This document shows, in pieces, positions 15,295 to 23,910 of a DNA stretch of 64,000 nt. Below the pieces are notes generated by a model. The model did no database searches, was not told where the DNA came from, and saw only the letters and a program-made list of their open reading frames with translations. The stretch's first letter is position 1. Every line of letters begins with the position of its first letter. The position numbers and the translations under genes are program-made. Source of the stretch: an uncultured Roseburia sp. Its GTDB lineage: Bacteria > Bacillota > Clostridia > Lachnospirales > Lachnospiraceae. The stretch lies in assembly GCA_900550935.1 (NCBI GenBank), contig URUD01000005.1, positions 1 to 64,000 on the forward strand. The letters run 5' to 3'.

Positions 15295-17325
15295 ATGAAA
15301 CAAAAACTTGAACAGGCGATCTTACAACAGGATATCCTGGAAATCGCATCCTACCTGACACGTTATGAAGCCTGCAATCCCACCGACTTTGATCTTTTTT
15401 CTTACAAAATCTCACTGGCTCTGCTAAAAGAAGACTTCCAGACAGCCTACGAGCTTGCAAAAACAGCAATTACCCTCAATCCATTTGATGTAGAAGCCAA
15501 TTATAATTTCATGGTCTGTGCCAGATCACTTGGGAAATACGCCGTCGCCTACCAGTCGTTCCTGATGATCCAGTTTGTGCAGATGCGATATCAGATAACA
15601 GTTATCGACGATGAGACACTGGCTGTATGGGAACAGGAATTTCAAATACTTGCCGCAGAAGACACTGACTTGGAGAACGAATTTTCCCGTATTGAGCAAA
15701 ACCACCGCTATGCCATACTGGACCCTTTTAAGAATTATCAGGAAAGCCTGTGTGGAAAAATACTTACCTGTTATAACGGACAACAATATTATATTGGGCT
15801 TGCTGACAACTGGTACGAATCATACTTTAACTTTTCGTTTATCAAGGATCCAATTCATGCCAAATGTGAATTATTCCCAATTGCCGATATCAGCACAAAA
15901 TATGACATTCCTGCAGGCCTCGGCAAGGTACTGGTCCCCATCTGCCTAAATTATGATCTCACACAGAAAAATTCCAATTACATTACGGATGCTGCAAAAG
16001 ATCCAACAAAATTCTACTTGGAATCAGCACGAGAAAAATACTGCTATCTCCCTGTAGAAAATGGTACTGCACTGCGAACGGCTTATCCCGCTGTTTTTGG
16101 CACCCCAATTCCATTGACGCACCCCGATGCAAACGGTCGAAAAAAACTGGTATTAAGCATTTTTATCGATAGTTTTAATTATTATCTGGTCAAAGATCTC
16201 GGTCTTGAAACACTAATGCCGGAAACATTCCGATATTTTTCCAAAGGCATTATCTGTAATAATTATTACTCTGGTTCCGAATGGACTCTGCCGTCCATTG
16301 CAACCTACTGGACCGGAAAACATTCCAGTCATCACATGAACCTTATGGAAGACTATCGCTTTGACTTTATGAAAGACTCCAAAGTCCTGGCAGAATATTT
16401 TCACGATGCCGGATATGTGACCGCAAAGATCGGTGGAAACGATGCGGTTACCCCATGGCAGGGATACATCCGCGGGATTGACCGCTTTACCTATCAGTAT
16501 TCCTCCCAGGCATACCGCACCAAAGAAGTTATCAGTGACGTCATCCAGCAGATCGAAACCTTTAAGGATGCCTGTCAGTATATCTGGTTTGACTTCCTTG
16601 ATCTGCACGATATTGCCGGAGGATTTATGTGTTCTCTTCCGGTGCAGTCCAGGTTGCCACTGGCAACACGACATATTGACAATGACATCACAACGACGGT
16701 AAAACAGTCATTTAGCCCTAACCGCCGGGAAATTTATATCCAGCAGTTACGCGAGTTAGATTTTTATCTTGGCATCCTGTATCAGTATCTGGAACGCAAT
16801 TATAAAGATGAAGAGATCATCGTTTCGCTGTTTTCCGACCACGGAACCGCTTTCATGGTGGAAGATGGGAAACCTTTCCTTTCCGAGCAGCGTGTCAATG
16901 TGCCATTTATGCTGCGTTGTAGCAATCTTTCTCCCCGGGTTTCGGACGAGCTGATAGAAACTGCCGATTATACTGCTATTCTGTGTAAACTTGCCGGTAT
17001 TCCATATCACTTTGAGGGAACCGATGCCAATCTGCCCCTTACATTTGGCGGCAAACAGGAACGCGACTATACGTTTTCCCAGAACATTTTCCCGGGTGAC
17101 CCTTACCGCGCCGCTTTACATGGAAAGGATTTTCATTTTTATATGGACTCCACCATTCCGGTATCACCTGGCCTTCGCATTGATCTGACCAACCGGAAAT
17201 GTCTACTTACCGATGCAAATGGACAACCCGTTCAGAATGAAGCTCTCATGAAAAAATATGAAACCATTATAAAAAAAGAGATTGCTCATCTTTTGATCTA
17301 TTCTTCCAAACAAGAAATTATCTAA
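15295..17325 (+). CDS. Cytoplasmic alkaline-phosphatase-superfamily phosphotransferase/sulfatase-like enzyme
   Basis: Encodes 676 residues. Residues 1-130 look like TPR-type helices. After a linker, a sulfatase/phosphoglycerol-transferase-type domain begins near 283: LSIFIDSFNYY with metal-binding Asp292, then SEWTLPSIATYWTG with the likely nucleophile Thr331, and late SLFSDHGTAF supplying the second metal site. Related enzymes move phosphoglycerol or phosphoethanolamine, but those are membrane proteins acting outside the cell. This one has no signal peptide and no membrane segment, so it should act in the cytosol, as expected for a glycan built on flagellin before export. It is the only intact gene behind its sigma-D-like promoter and ends at a strong hairpin. 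Confidence 0.75.
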   Translation: MKQKLEQAILQQDILEIASYLTRYEACNPTDFDLFSYKISLALLKEDFQTAYELAKTAITLNPFDVEANYNFMVCARSLGKYAVAYQSFLMIQFVQMRYQITVIDDETLAVWEQEFQILAAEDTDLENEFSRIEQNHRYAILDPFKNYQESLCGKILTCYNGQQYYIGLADNWYESYFNFSFIKDPIHAKCELFPIADISTKYDIPAGLGKVLVPICLNYDLTQKNSNYITDAAKDPTKFYLESAREKYCYLPVENGTALRTAYPAVFGTPIPLTHPDANGRKKLVLSIFIDSFNYYLVKDLGLETLMPETFRYFSKGIICNNYYSGSEWTLPSIATYWTGKHSSHHMNLMEDYRFDFMKDSKVLAEYFHDAGYVTAKIGGNDAVTPWQGYIRGIDRFTYQYSSQAYRTKEVISDVIQQIETFKDACQYIWFDFLDLHDIAGGFMCSLPVQSRLPLATRHIDNDITTTVKQSFSPNRREIYIQQLRELDFYLGILYQYLERNYKDEEIIVSLFSDHGTAFMVEDGKPFLSEQRVNVPFMLRCSNLSPRVSDELIETADYTAILCKLAGIPYHFEGTDANLPLTFGGKQERDYTFSQNIFPGDPYRAALHGKDFHFYMDSTIPVSPGLRIDLTNRKCLLTDANGQPVQNEALMKKYETIIKKEIAHLLIYSSKQEII

Positions 17326-17334
17326 TGAAAAAAG

Positions 17335-17374
17335 ATACTTTCCATCTCCTCCTTTGTGAGGAGATGGAAAGTAT
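17335..17374 (-). terminator. Strong 17-bp hairpin terminator
   Basis: A perfect 17-bp stem (17335-17351 with 17358-17374) around a six-base loop. On the minus strand it is followed by CTTTTTTCATT, a proper U tract, so it ends the licD transcript coming from 18426. It also lies 9 bases past the plus-strand gene and can stop that as well. Confidence 0.85.
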
Positions 17375-17442
17375 ACTCCAACACTTCTATGATGATCATC
17401 TTTCCTGAGCCCAGGCATTATCACTCTTTCAGCATATTTTTG

Positions 17443-18426
17443 TCATACCTGAAGTTTTCCCATTGAAACTTTCTCGCAAAATTCTTCTACACTTCCCATG
17501 AAACCCACCGCTCTTATCTGCTTTACAAGCTCCTTCTCCATCTCAGCATAAAATGGATAGTCATGACCACCTTTTACCTGACTTGGTGTCATATAATCGC
17601 CAAACTGAGCCTTTAGCACCTCGTCATAATTCCCCGGTACCGGAATACGCACATGCTCAAATGGCACATAATGCATCTCGTCAAACCACTCGCTCTTTAC
17701 ACGATATAAGCGTGGCTTTGCCATCCACACGTTCCAGTTTGTAATAAACTCTGTGTCATCATCCTGATACAGGCTGCACAAGGCATCGATCAATCGCCAC
17801 ATCCAGTTTTTAAGATTGTCTCTCTGGGGGATCTCCACATTACAAAGTTCCCCATATCCTTTTAGGTATTCCTGTAATTGCCCACTTTCCTGCAGGTAAT
17901 CCCAATCTCTTAATATCGCAATCCCCTGCCGGATGATCTCTTTCTGCAGCTTTGCCGTTTCCTTATCTGCTGGCATACGATCCATTGGAAAAATATCAAT
18001 TCCCACCCGCTGGTATGGAAATCCATGAAATCTGCGCATATAAGAATTAAAGTCCCACAGCGTTTCGTCTGCGATCACACGCAGATGCGGTACGTATGCT
18101 GCGTTTTGAAGCCTTTCGGAAGCCGCATACATTCCTGCCACAACAAATCCGTGCGGTAGCTCCTTTGGCAGAACACGGATCAATTCGTTATAATCTTTTC
18201 TTCTCAGACAGATATCAATATCATCATCCCATGGAATAAATCCCTTATGACGGATTGCCCCCAGTAAAGTTCCCCAGTCTGCATAATACTGTAAATGATG
18301 CTTTTCACACACCCTACCAACCACTTCGAGTACTTCCATCTGCGCTGCCCATGCACGCTTCATCATCTCCGGCACTTCAAAATCACATCTACATTCTTTT
18401 TTAAAATAATCCTTTGGAAACTCCAT
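17443..18426 (-). CDS. licD: LicD-family phosphotransferase (copy 3, long type)
   Basis: Encodes 327 residues beginning EFPKDYFKKECRCDFEVPEM and KRAWAAQ. The signature is at about 51-75: ADWGTLLGAIRHKGF, then IPWDDDIDICL. Its C-terminus (QIRAVGFMGSVEEF) is nearly identical to the orphan LicD fragment at 6600. It is monocistronic, with a sigma-A-like -10 (TATAAT) about 65 bases upstream and a strong terminator behind it. It is not obviously sigma-D controlled, unlike copy 1. Confidence 0.88.
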   Translation of the reverse strand: MEFPKDYFKKECRCDFEVPEMMKRAWAAQMEVLEVVGRVCEKHHLQYYADWGTLLGAIRHKGFIPWDDDIDICLRRKDYNELIRVLPKELPHGFVVAGMYAASERLQNAAYVPHLRVIADETLWDFNSYMRRFHGFPYQRVGIDIFPMDRMPADKETAKLQKEIIRQGIAILRDWDYLQESGQLQEYLKGYGELCNVEIPQRDNLKNWMWRLIDALCSLYQDDDTEFITNWNVWMAKPRLYRVKSEWFDEMHYVPFEHVRIPVPGNYDEVLKAQFGDYMTPSQVKGGHDYPFYAEMEKELVKQIRAVGFMGSVEEFCEKVSMGKLQV

Positions 18427-18686
18427 TCTTCTTCCTCTTTCTGCTTTTCCTGATTAATGCATACCTAGCACATCTCTTACGTGTTTCAATATTATATCAT
18501 TTTGTACTAAAAACAACAGCAAAACTTTTGCTTTCTGCCACAAGCGGATTTCATTGACTGTTCGTGTTATTTTGAGTAAAATATTAAGTAGCTGTTATTC
18601 TGTTTATTTCGACAAATATTTTGTAAAAAATCCGCAGATGTTGTCAATCTGTGGATCAGATATTTATACTTTCAAGTGAGGGAAAC
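18427..18686. promoter_or_regulatory. Divergent promoter region between two licD genes
   Basis: No gene is seen in this AT-rich stretch. A TATAAT hexamer lies on the minus strand at 18491-18496 and suits licD copy 3; no good -35 hexamer is found at 17 bases. For the plus-strand operon starting at 18687 only weak elements are visible (TTGAGT, 17 bases, TTATTC), and no sigma-D site. Confidence 0.35.
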
Positions 18687-19499
18687 ATGGTAAATTTAGA
18701 TGACAAACAATTACGACAACTGCAATTAATAGAACTTGAGATGCTTCTTGAAGTAGACCGCATCTGTAGAAAAAATCAGATCAATTACACGATAACTGGT
18801 GGAACACTGTTGGGTGCAGTACGGCACAAAGGCTTTATCCCATGGGACGATGATGCAGACGTTGCATTATTACGCGACGAATATGAGCGTTTTAAAATAG
18901 CATGTAAAACTGACTTAGACACCTCAAAATTTTATTTTCAGGATGCCTGGGAAACCGATGGCTACCGCTGGAGTTACGGAAAAATAAGAAGAAAAAATAC
19001 ACTTTACATGAGAGAAAATCAGGATCACATGCCATATGAACAGGGCATTTCCATTGACGTTTTCCCGATTGATAATATACCAGAAAATTATGCTTTGCGT
19101 TTAATTGATACGTTCCATTGCTTTTGTATTCGAAAATTTTTCTGGTCAGAAGTTGGACGGATCGATGAAAAAAATCCTGTAAAACGTACCGCATACAAAT
19201 TAATGAGCCATGTTCCAAGAGAAAAAATCTTACATCATTATGAACGCCTGATTCAAAAAAGAAATCGGGAAAACTCATCAAAAGTCAGAGTGGTACTCAT
19301 GCCACTGTCTCTGAAAAAGGGATTTGGCCATTTAAAAAGATGGTACGCCGAAAGTGCAGAGTATGATTTTGAAGGCCATAAACTGTATGGCGTAAAAGAT
19401 TATGATGCATTCTTAAAATATGTATATGGAGATTATATGGCACTTCCACCAGTAGAAAAAAGAAAAGTTCATCCGGCTTCAAACGTTATCCTATTATAA
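18687..19499 (+). CDS. licD: LicD-family phosphotransferase (copy 4, short type)
   Basis: Encodes 270 residues from ATG 18687 (GTGAGGG precedes it; the longer frame from 18651 lacks such a site). It opens VNLDDKQLRQLQLIELEML, like copy 2. The signature is at about 38-60: ITGGTLLGAVRHKGF, then IPWDDDADVALL, with Ala in place of the usual Ile or Val between the acidic residues. It leads a five-gene plus-strand operon that includes a cytidylyltransferase-oxidoreductase fusion and a ThDP enzyme. It is therefore the likely transferase for whatever CDP-linked group those enzymes make. Confidence 0.87.
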   Translation: MVNLDDKQLRQLQLIELEMLLEVDRICRKNQINYTITGGTLLGAVRHKGFIPWDDDADVALLRDEYERFKIACKTDLDTSKFYFQDAWETDGYRWSYGKIRRKNTLYMRENQDHMPYEQGISIDVFPIDNIPENYALRLIDTFHCFCIRKFFWSEVGRIDEKNPVKRTAYKLMSHVPREKILHHYERLIQKRNRENSSKVRVVLMPLSLKKGFGHLKRWYAESAEYDFEGHKLYGVKDYDAFLKYVYGDYMALPPVEKRKVHPASNVILL

Positions 19500-19554
19500 G
19501 ATCATATAGATTTTTTCAGAGCGGAAGACACTTTATTACGAAAGGTAATCTGAG

Positions 19555-20898
19555 ATGGTTAAGGTAATTACATATGGAACATTCGATCTCTTGCATATTG
19601 GGCATATCCGGCTTTTGGAAAGGGCAAAAACACTTGGGGACTATTTAATTGTTGGAGTGACTGCAGATGATTTTGATAAGGCAAGAGGAAAACTAAATGT
19701 TCAACAGAATTTAATGGAGCGGGTTGAAGCTGTACGTGCAACTGGAATCGCAGATGAGATCATTGTGGAAGAGTATGAAGGACAAAAAATAGAAGATATC
19801 CAAAAATATGATGTCGATATCTTTACAGTGGGTTCTGACTGGTATGGAAAATTTGATTATCTAAAAGATTATTGCCAGGTGATCTATTTGCCCCGAACAG
19901 AAGGGATCTCCAGTTCTGCACTGCGTACCGAAAAACGTCAGCTGCGGTTTGGACTTGTCGGTGAATCGATCATACTTGAAAAATTTTCAGTTGAATGTGA
20001 TTACGTGAATGGCGTAAAACTGACTGCTGTTTGTTCCGCATATCCGGATGAACTGCCCGAACGCCTTCAGGCATTGCCCTGTGTGACATCAGATTATGAC
20101 ACGTTTTTAGATCATGTGGAAGCAGTCTACATCATGTCAACACCAAAACTACATTATGCTCAGGTAAAAAAAGCATTGCTATCTGGAAAACATGTTCTTT
20201 GTGAAACACCAGAAGCTCTGACCCGGTCTCAATGTGAAGAATTGCACCATATCGCAAAAGAAAAAGGACTGATCCTGGCAGAAGGGAATAAGACGGCTTA
20301 TGCAACGGCTTATATCCGGCTTATCCTTATGATAAAAGCCGGAAAGATCGGAAATGTGATCTCGGTTGATGTAACCAGTACCAGCTTAAGTGAAAAATAT
20401 TTTGTAGAAAATATTGATAGTTTTAATCGATGGAACAGTATTGAAGCATGGGGTGCCAAAAGTTTATTACCTGTTTTTCATATACTTGGTTCTGGCTACA
20501 CCAATAAGCAGATCATCTCACATATTGCAGATGATGAGCGTATGTTTGACTCTTTCACAAAATTAGATTTTGTATATCCCCATGCAGTGGCAACTGTCAA
20601 GGTCGGAAAAGGAGTCAAATCAGAAAACGAACTGATCATTGCCGGCACAAAGGGTTATATTTATGTTCCTGCACCATGGTGGAAAACCGATTATTTTGAG
20701 ATCCGTTATGAGAACATGGAAAACAACAAACGGTATTTTTACCAGTTAGATGGTGAAGGAATCCGTTATGAGATTATCGCCTTTGTAAATGCAATAAAAA
20801 ATCAAAATAAAGTAACCTTAGTCGATGAATCTGTTTCCCTGGCTATTGCAGAGGTTATGGAGGACTATTATAACGGCAAAGATGTAGTAAGAATATAA
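19555..20898 (+). CDS. TagD-like cytidylyltransferase fused to Gfo/Idh/MocA oxidoreductase
   Basis: Encodes 447 residues. Residues 1-125 form a glycerol-3-phosphate-type cytidylyltransferase with an intact HxGH (TYGTFDLLHIGHIRLLERAK) and the closing GISSSALRTEK loop. From about residue 130 a Gfo/Idh/MocA oxidoreductase follows: LRFGLVGESII, VYIMSTPKLHYAQVKKAL, GKHVLCETPEAL with the usual Glu-Thr-Pro turn, and LILAEGNKTAY. The glycine-rich NAD loop is modified (GLVGES). A reductase fused to a CTP transferase recalls Bcs1-type enzymes that reduce a pentulose phosphate and make CDP-ribitol, but with a different reductase family. The likely product is a CDP-linked alditol or similar group. The substrate is unknown. 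Confidence 0.82.
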   Translation: MVKVITYGTFDLLHIGHIRLLERAKTLGDYLIVGVTADDFDKARGKLNVQQNLMERVEAVRATGIADEIIVEEYEGQKIEDIQKYDVDIFTVGSDWYGKFDYLKDYCQVIYLPRTEGISSSALRTEKRQLRFGLVGESIILEKFSVECDYVNGVKLTAVCSAYPDELPERLQALPCVTSDYDTFLDHVEAVYIMSTPKLHYAQVKKALLSGKHVLCETPEALTRSQCEELHHIAKEKGLILAEGNKTAYATAYIRLILMIKAGKIGNVISVDVTSTSLSEKYFVENIDSFNRWNSIEAWGAKSLLPVFHILGSGYTNKQIISHIADDERMFDSFTKLDFVYPHAVATVKVGKGVKSENELIIAGTKGYIYVPAPWWKTDYFEIRYENMENNKRYFYQLDGEGIRYEIIAFVNAIKNQNKVTLVDESVSLAIAEVMEDYYNGKDVVRI

Positions 20899-20956
20899 AG
20901 ATCCGGAATGGATCAACACGCTGAACTCAATCGGCAGGCGGAAAGGGGACAGAACA

Positions 20957-22717
20957 GTGACAGTATCTGAATATATCGTTAAATATTTAAAAGCATGCGG
21001 TGTAACGCACTACTTTGGCTATCAGGGAACCATGATAGCTTATTTTGTTGATGCAATCCACCGGGAAAGCGGCATTTACAACCATGTTTCATACAATGAA
21101 CAGGGAGCTGCATTGGCAGCCAGTGGTTACGCAAAGGCTACTGGTGAAATGGCAGTTGCCTATGCCACCAGCGGTCCCGGAGCGATCAATCTGCTGCAGG
21201 GAATTGCAGATGCTTATTATGACTCTGCTCCGGTATTATTTATCACGGGTCAGTTGAATCTTTCAGAGTATACTGATCACCCACAGCTCAGACAACAGGG
21301 GTTCCAGCAGACTGATATTGTCAACATCTGTAAACCGATCACCAAAAATGCGTTAATGGTCACATCCCCAACGGATATTCCTAAAGTTCTCGATGCCTTA
21401 GTTGCAGATATGTTACAGGGAAGAAAAGGACCTGTACTGCTTGATATTCCTATGGATATACAGCGCGCACAGATTGATATTCCAGACGATGTGATCAAAA
21501 ATCTGCTTCCAGACATAACTCAAACGAAAGATGATAATGATGTATCAAAAATTGCATCATCTATTTTTGAGTCCTTAAAAAAAGCACAAAGACCAGTTTT
21601 ATTTCTTGGCAATGGGATCGGCAAAAATGATGCCTCCCGCAAAAATGTGCAGGCACTCATAGACAGACTCCAGATCCCGGTCGTTACAACATTACTTGCA
21701 AAAGATCTGTTGCCATTTGATTCAGAATACAACTTTGGAATGTTAGGATATGCCTATGGTCATCGATATGCTAATTTGATCATAAACCTCAAAGCCGACC
21801 TGATCATTGCCCTTGGTGCAAGGCTTTGTCCCCGCCAGACTGGTAACAGACCCGCAGAATTTGCTAAAGATGCACAGATTATCCGTATTGATATTGATAA
21901 AGAAGAATTAAATCGAACAATCCATCCTGATGACATAGCATATTGCGCGGATGCAGACGCCGTGATTGCTGAAATGTTGAAATCAGATTCTACTGCCAAC
22001 TGGGAGAAATGGCTTGGTATCTGCAATCAGATTAAACATCTGCTAAATACTGTTGACACCGGAAAAGATTATCGGAAACCAAATGAGGTAATCCGTATCA
22101 TCGGGAACACACTGCCGGAGGAATGTACCGTTGCATGTGATGTAGGTCAGCACCAGATGTGGGTAGCACAATCTTTTGAAAACAAAAAAGATCAGCATAT
22201 GTTGTTTTCCGGTGCACACGGGGCAATGGGGTTTGCTCTCCCGGCGGCAATCGGTGCATATTATGGCAATGGTAAACTGCCTGTCTGTATCGCAGGCGAT
22301 GGTGCCTTTCAAATGAACATCCAGGAATTACAGTGGATCGTGCAGGAGAACATCCCGATAAAGATCATTGTCCTTAATAACCACTCTTTAGGGCTGATCC
22401 GCCAGCAGCAAACAGCTATGTTTGAGAATCGGTTTTGCGGTTCGGTTGCTGAATTTGGATATTCCGCACCTGCATTTTCTTCCATCGCATCCGCATATGG
22501 AATGAAATCAGCAAAATTTAAATGTAATGAGATCATATCCGGCAATGTTTATTCAGAATTAAAGGAACTGCTTCAAAATACATCAGATCCCACATTGATC
22601 GAAATAGAAATGGAGCCTGGCACATATGCCTATCCAAAGACATCATTTGGATTACCAATGCACAATCAACAGCCGTCCCTGCCAGATGAACTGCTTGAAA
22701 AATTAGTGTTACTTTAA
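20957..22717 (+). CDS. Acetolactate-synthase-like ThDP-dependent enzyme
   Basis: Encodes 586 residues from GTG 20957 (GAAAGGGG upstream). All three ThDP-enzyme domains are present. The catalytic Glu48 lies in SYNEQGAALAASGYA, the central domain has VVTTLLAKDLLPF, and the C-terminal pyrophosphate domain has AGDGAFQMNIQELQ ending in LNNHSLG. The overall layout is that of acetolactate synthase, but the gene has no regulatory subunit beside it. It lies between a cytidylyltransferase-oxidoreductase fusion and a pyruvyltransferase. ThDP enzymes of this type can add a two-carbon unit to sugars (YerE in yersiniose synthesis is an example), so a role in building a branched head group is possible. Housekeeping branched-chain amino acid synthesis is unlikely from context. 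Confidence 0.8.
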   Translation: MTVSEYIVKYLKACGVTHYFGYQGTMIAYFVDAIHRESGIYNHVSYNEQGAALAASGYAKATGEMAVAYATSGPGAINLLQGIADAYYDSAPVLFITGQLNLSEYTDHPQLRQQGFQQTDIVNICKPITKNALMVTSPTDIPKVLDALVADMLQGRKGPVLLDIPMDIQRAQIDIPDDVIKNLLPDITQTKDDNDVSKIASSIFESLKKAQRPVLFLGNGIGKNDASRKNVQALIDRLQIPVVTTLLAKDLLPFDSEYNFGMLGYAYGHRYANLIINLKADLIIALGARLCPRQTGNRPAEFAKDAQIIRIDIDKEELNRTIHPDDIAYCADADAVIAEMLKSDSTANWEKWLGICNQIKHLLNTVDTGKDYRKPNEVIRIIGNTLPEECTVACDVGQHQMWVAQSFENKKDQHMLFSGAHGAMGFALPAAIGAYYGNGKLPVCIAGDGAFQMNIQELQWIVQENIPIKIIVLNNHSLGLIRQQQTAMFENRFCGSVAEFGYSAPAFSSIASAYGMKSAKFKCNEIISGNVYSELKELLQNTSDPTLIEIEMEPGTYAYPKTSFGLPMHNQQPSLPDELLEKLVLL

Positions 22718-22746
22718 AACGAAAATATATAAAGGTGAACAAACCT

Positions 22747-23874
22747 ATGGTTGACAAAAAAACAAAACAGATTGGAATCGTAAGTTATAACATCCATTAC
22801 AAATATTCAAATTACGGTTCTGTACTTCAATCATATGCCCTACAGGAAGCATTAAAATTATATACAGAATGTACTCCACTGGTAATAGATTATTGCCCGG
22901 ATAATTTTTTAGAATGTGATCCGCTCAATCCACTGAACATAACAGAAGATATTGAGCAGGCATATGCGCAACAACATATCGACTTAAAGGCAATCGCAGA
23001 AAACGAGCAGAAGATCCGGCATTTTATTGCTGCCAGATACCATTTATCCAATGGGAAATATACCTCTGACACTTTCAGCGATTCACTTCAGCAGGAAAAC
23101 CTTAATGGGTATCTGTGCGGAAGTGATGCCATCTGGAGTATTGAATACTTCAAGCATTTTGACAAAGCTTTTTATGGCGATTATCCCTGTATGCAGGGCA
23201 GAACCTTTGCATATGCTGCCAGCTTCGGCGAAACAGTCTTTGATACAGAATTAAGAGAACAAATGTTACTGCGCATGAAAAATTTCAAAGCCATCGGCTT
23301 GCGTGAATCAACTGAATTTGATGTTATTACCAAAAATACGGATGTACATGTTGAGCAGGTATTAGATCCAACATTATTATTACCAGCAGAAAAGTACCAG
23401 ACGATCATGAGCGAGCGGATCATAGCAGAACCATATCTACTGGTTTACTCCAGACGTCAGGATACCCAAATGTATGATCTGGCAAAAAAAATAGCAAAAG
23501 AAAAAGGGCTTACCATCGTAAATATCAGCCTTCATACGGATGCACATTTGGATTGTAACTACCAATACGGTGCCGGAGTAGAAGAATTTTTATCACTCAT
23601 TCATTATGCAGAGATTGTCATTACCAATTCATTACATGGTACGATTTTTTCCGTAATACTACAAAAACAGTTTTTAGTTTTTCCAAGGATCCATGGAGAT
23701 AAAAAAATAGATAAGTTCCTTACACTATTAAACTTAGAAGACCGCAAAGTAGTTGACGCAGAACAGGAGATACCATGGCAACAGCAGATAGATTACAAAA
23801 GTGTAATGTCTCTTTTAGAAAATTACAGAGAGAAATCTATCCATTATCTGAAGTACATTTCAGAACTTTTGTAA
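22747..23874 (+). CDS. Polysaccharide pyruvyl transferase family protein
   Basis: Encodes 375 residues from ATG 22747 (AAAGGTG nine bases upstream; a GTG at 22735 overlaps that site). The family pattern is clear: SYNIHYKYSNYGSVLQSYAL at the start, CGSDAIWS near 125, AASFGE, LRESTEFDVI, a VLDPTLLL segment, and ITNSLHGTIFSVI near the end with the catalytic-type His. Such enzymes add pyruvate ketals to sugars from PEP, though this subfamily is often annotated without proof. It is paired with the F420-dehydrogenase-beta-like gene that follows, a pairing often seen in exopolysaccharide clusters. Confidence 0.85.
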   Translation: MVDKKTKQIGIVSYNIHYKYSNYGSVLQSYALQEALKLYTECTPLVIDYCPDNFLECDPLNPLNITEDIEQAYAQQHIDLKAIAENEQKIRHFIAARYHLSNGKYTSDTFSDSLQQENLNGYLCGSDAIWSIEYFKHFDKAFYGDYPCMQGRTFAYAASFGETVFDTELREQMLLRMKNFKAIGLRESTEFDVITKNTDVHVEQVLDPTLLLPAEKYQTIMSERIIAEPYLLVYSRRQDTQMYDLAKKIAKEKGLTIVNISLHTDAHLDCNYQYGAGVEEFLSLIHYAEIVITNSLHGTIFSVILQKQFLVFPRIHGDKKIDKFLTLLNLEDRKVVDAEQEIPWQQQIDYKSVMSLLENYREKSIHYLKYISELL

Positions 23875-23910
23875 ATACAGATTAAAAACTATAGAAAGCG
23901 GATATTAATT

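Noticed and set aside
20957..22717. Housekeeping acetolactate synthase for branched-chain amino acids
   Set aside because: There is no ilvN, ilvC or other ilv gene nearby, and the operon partners are LicD, a cytidylyltransferase fusion and a pyruvyltransferase. Sequence alone cannot exclude it fully.
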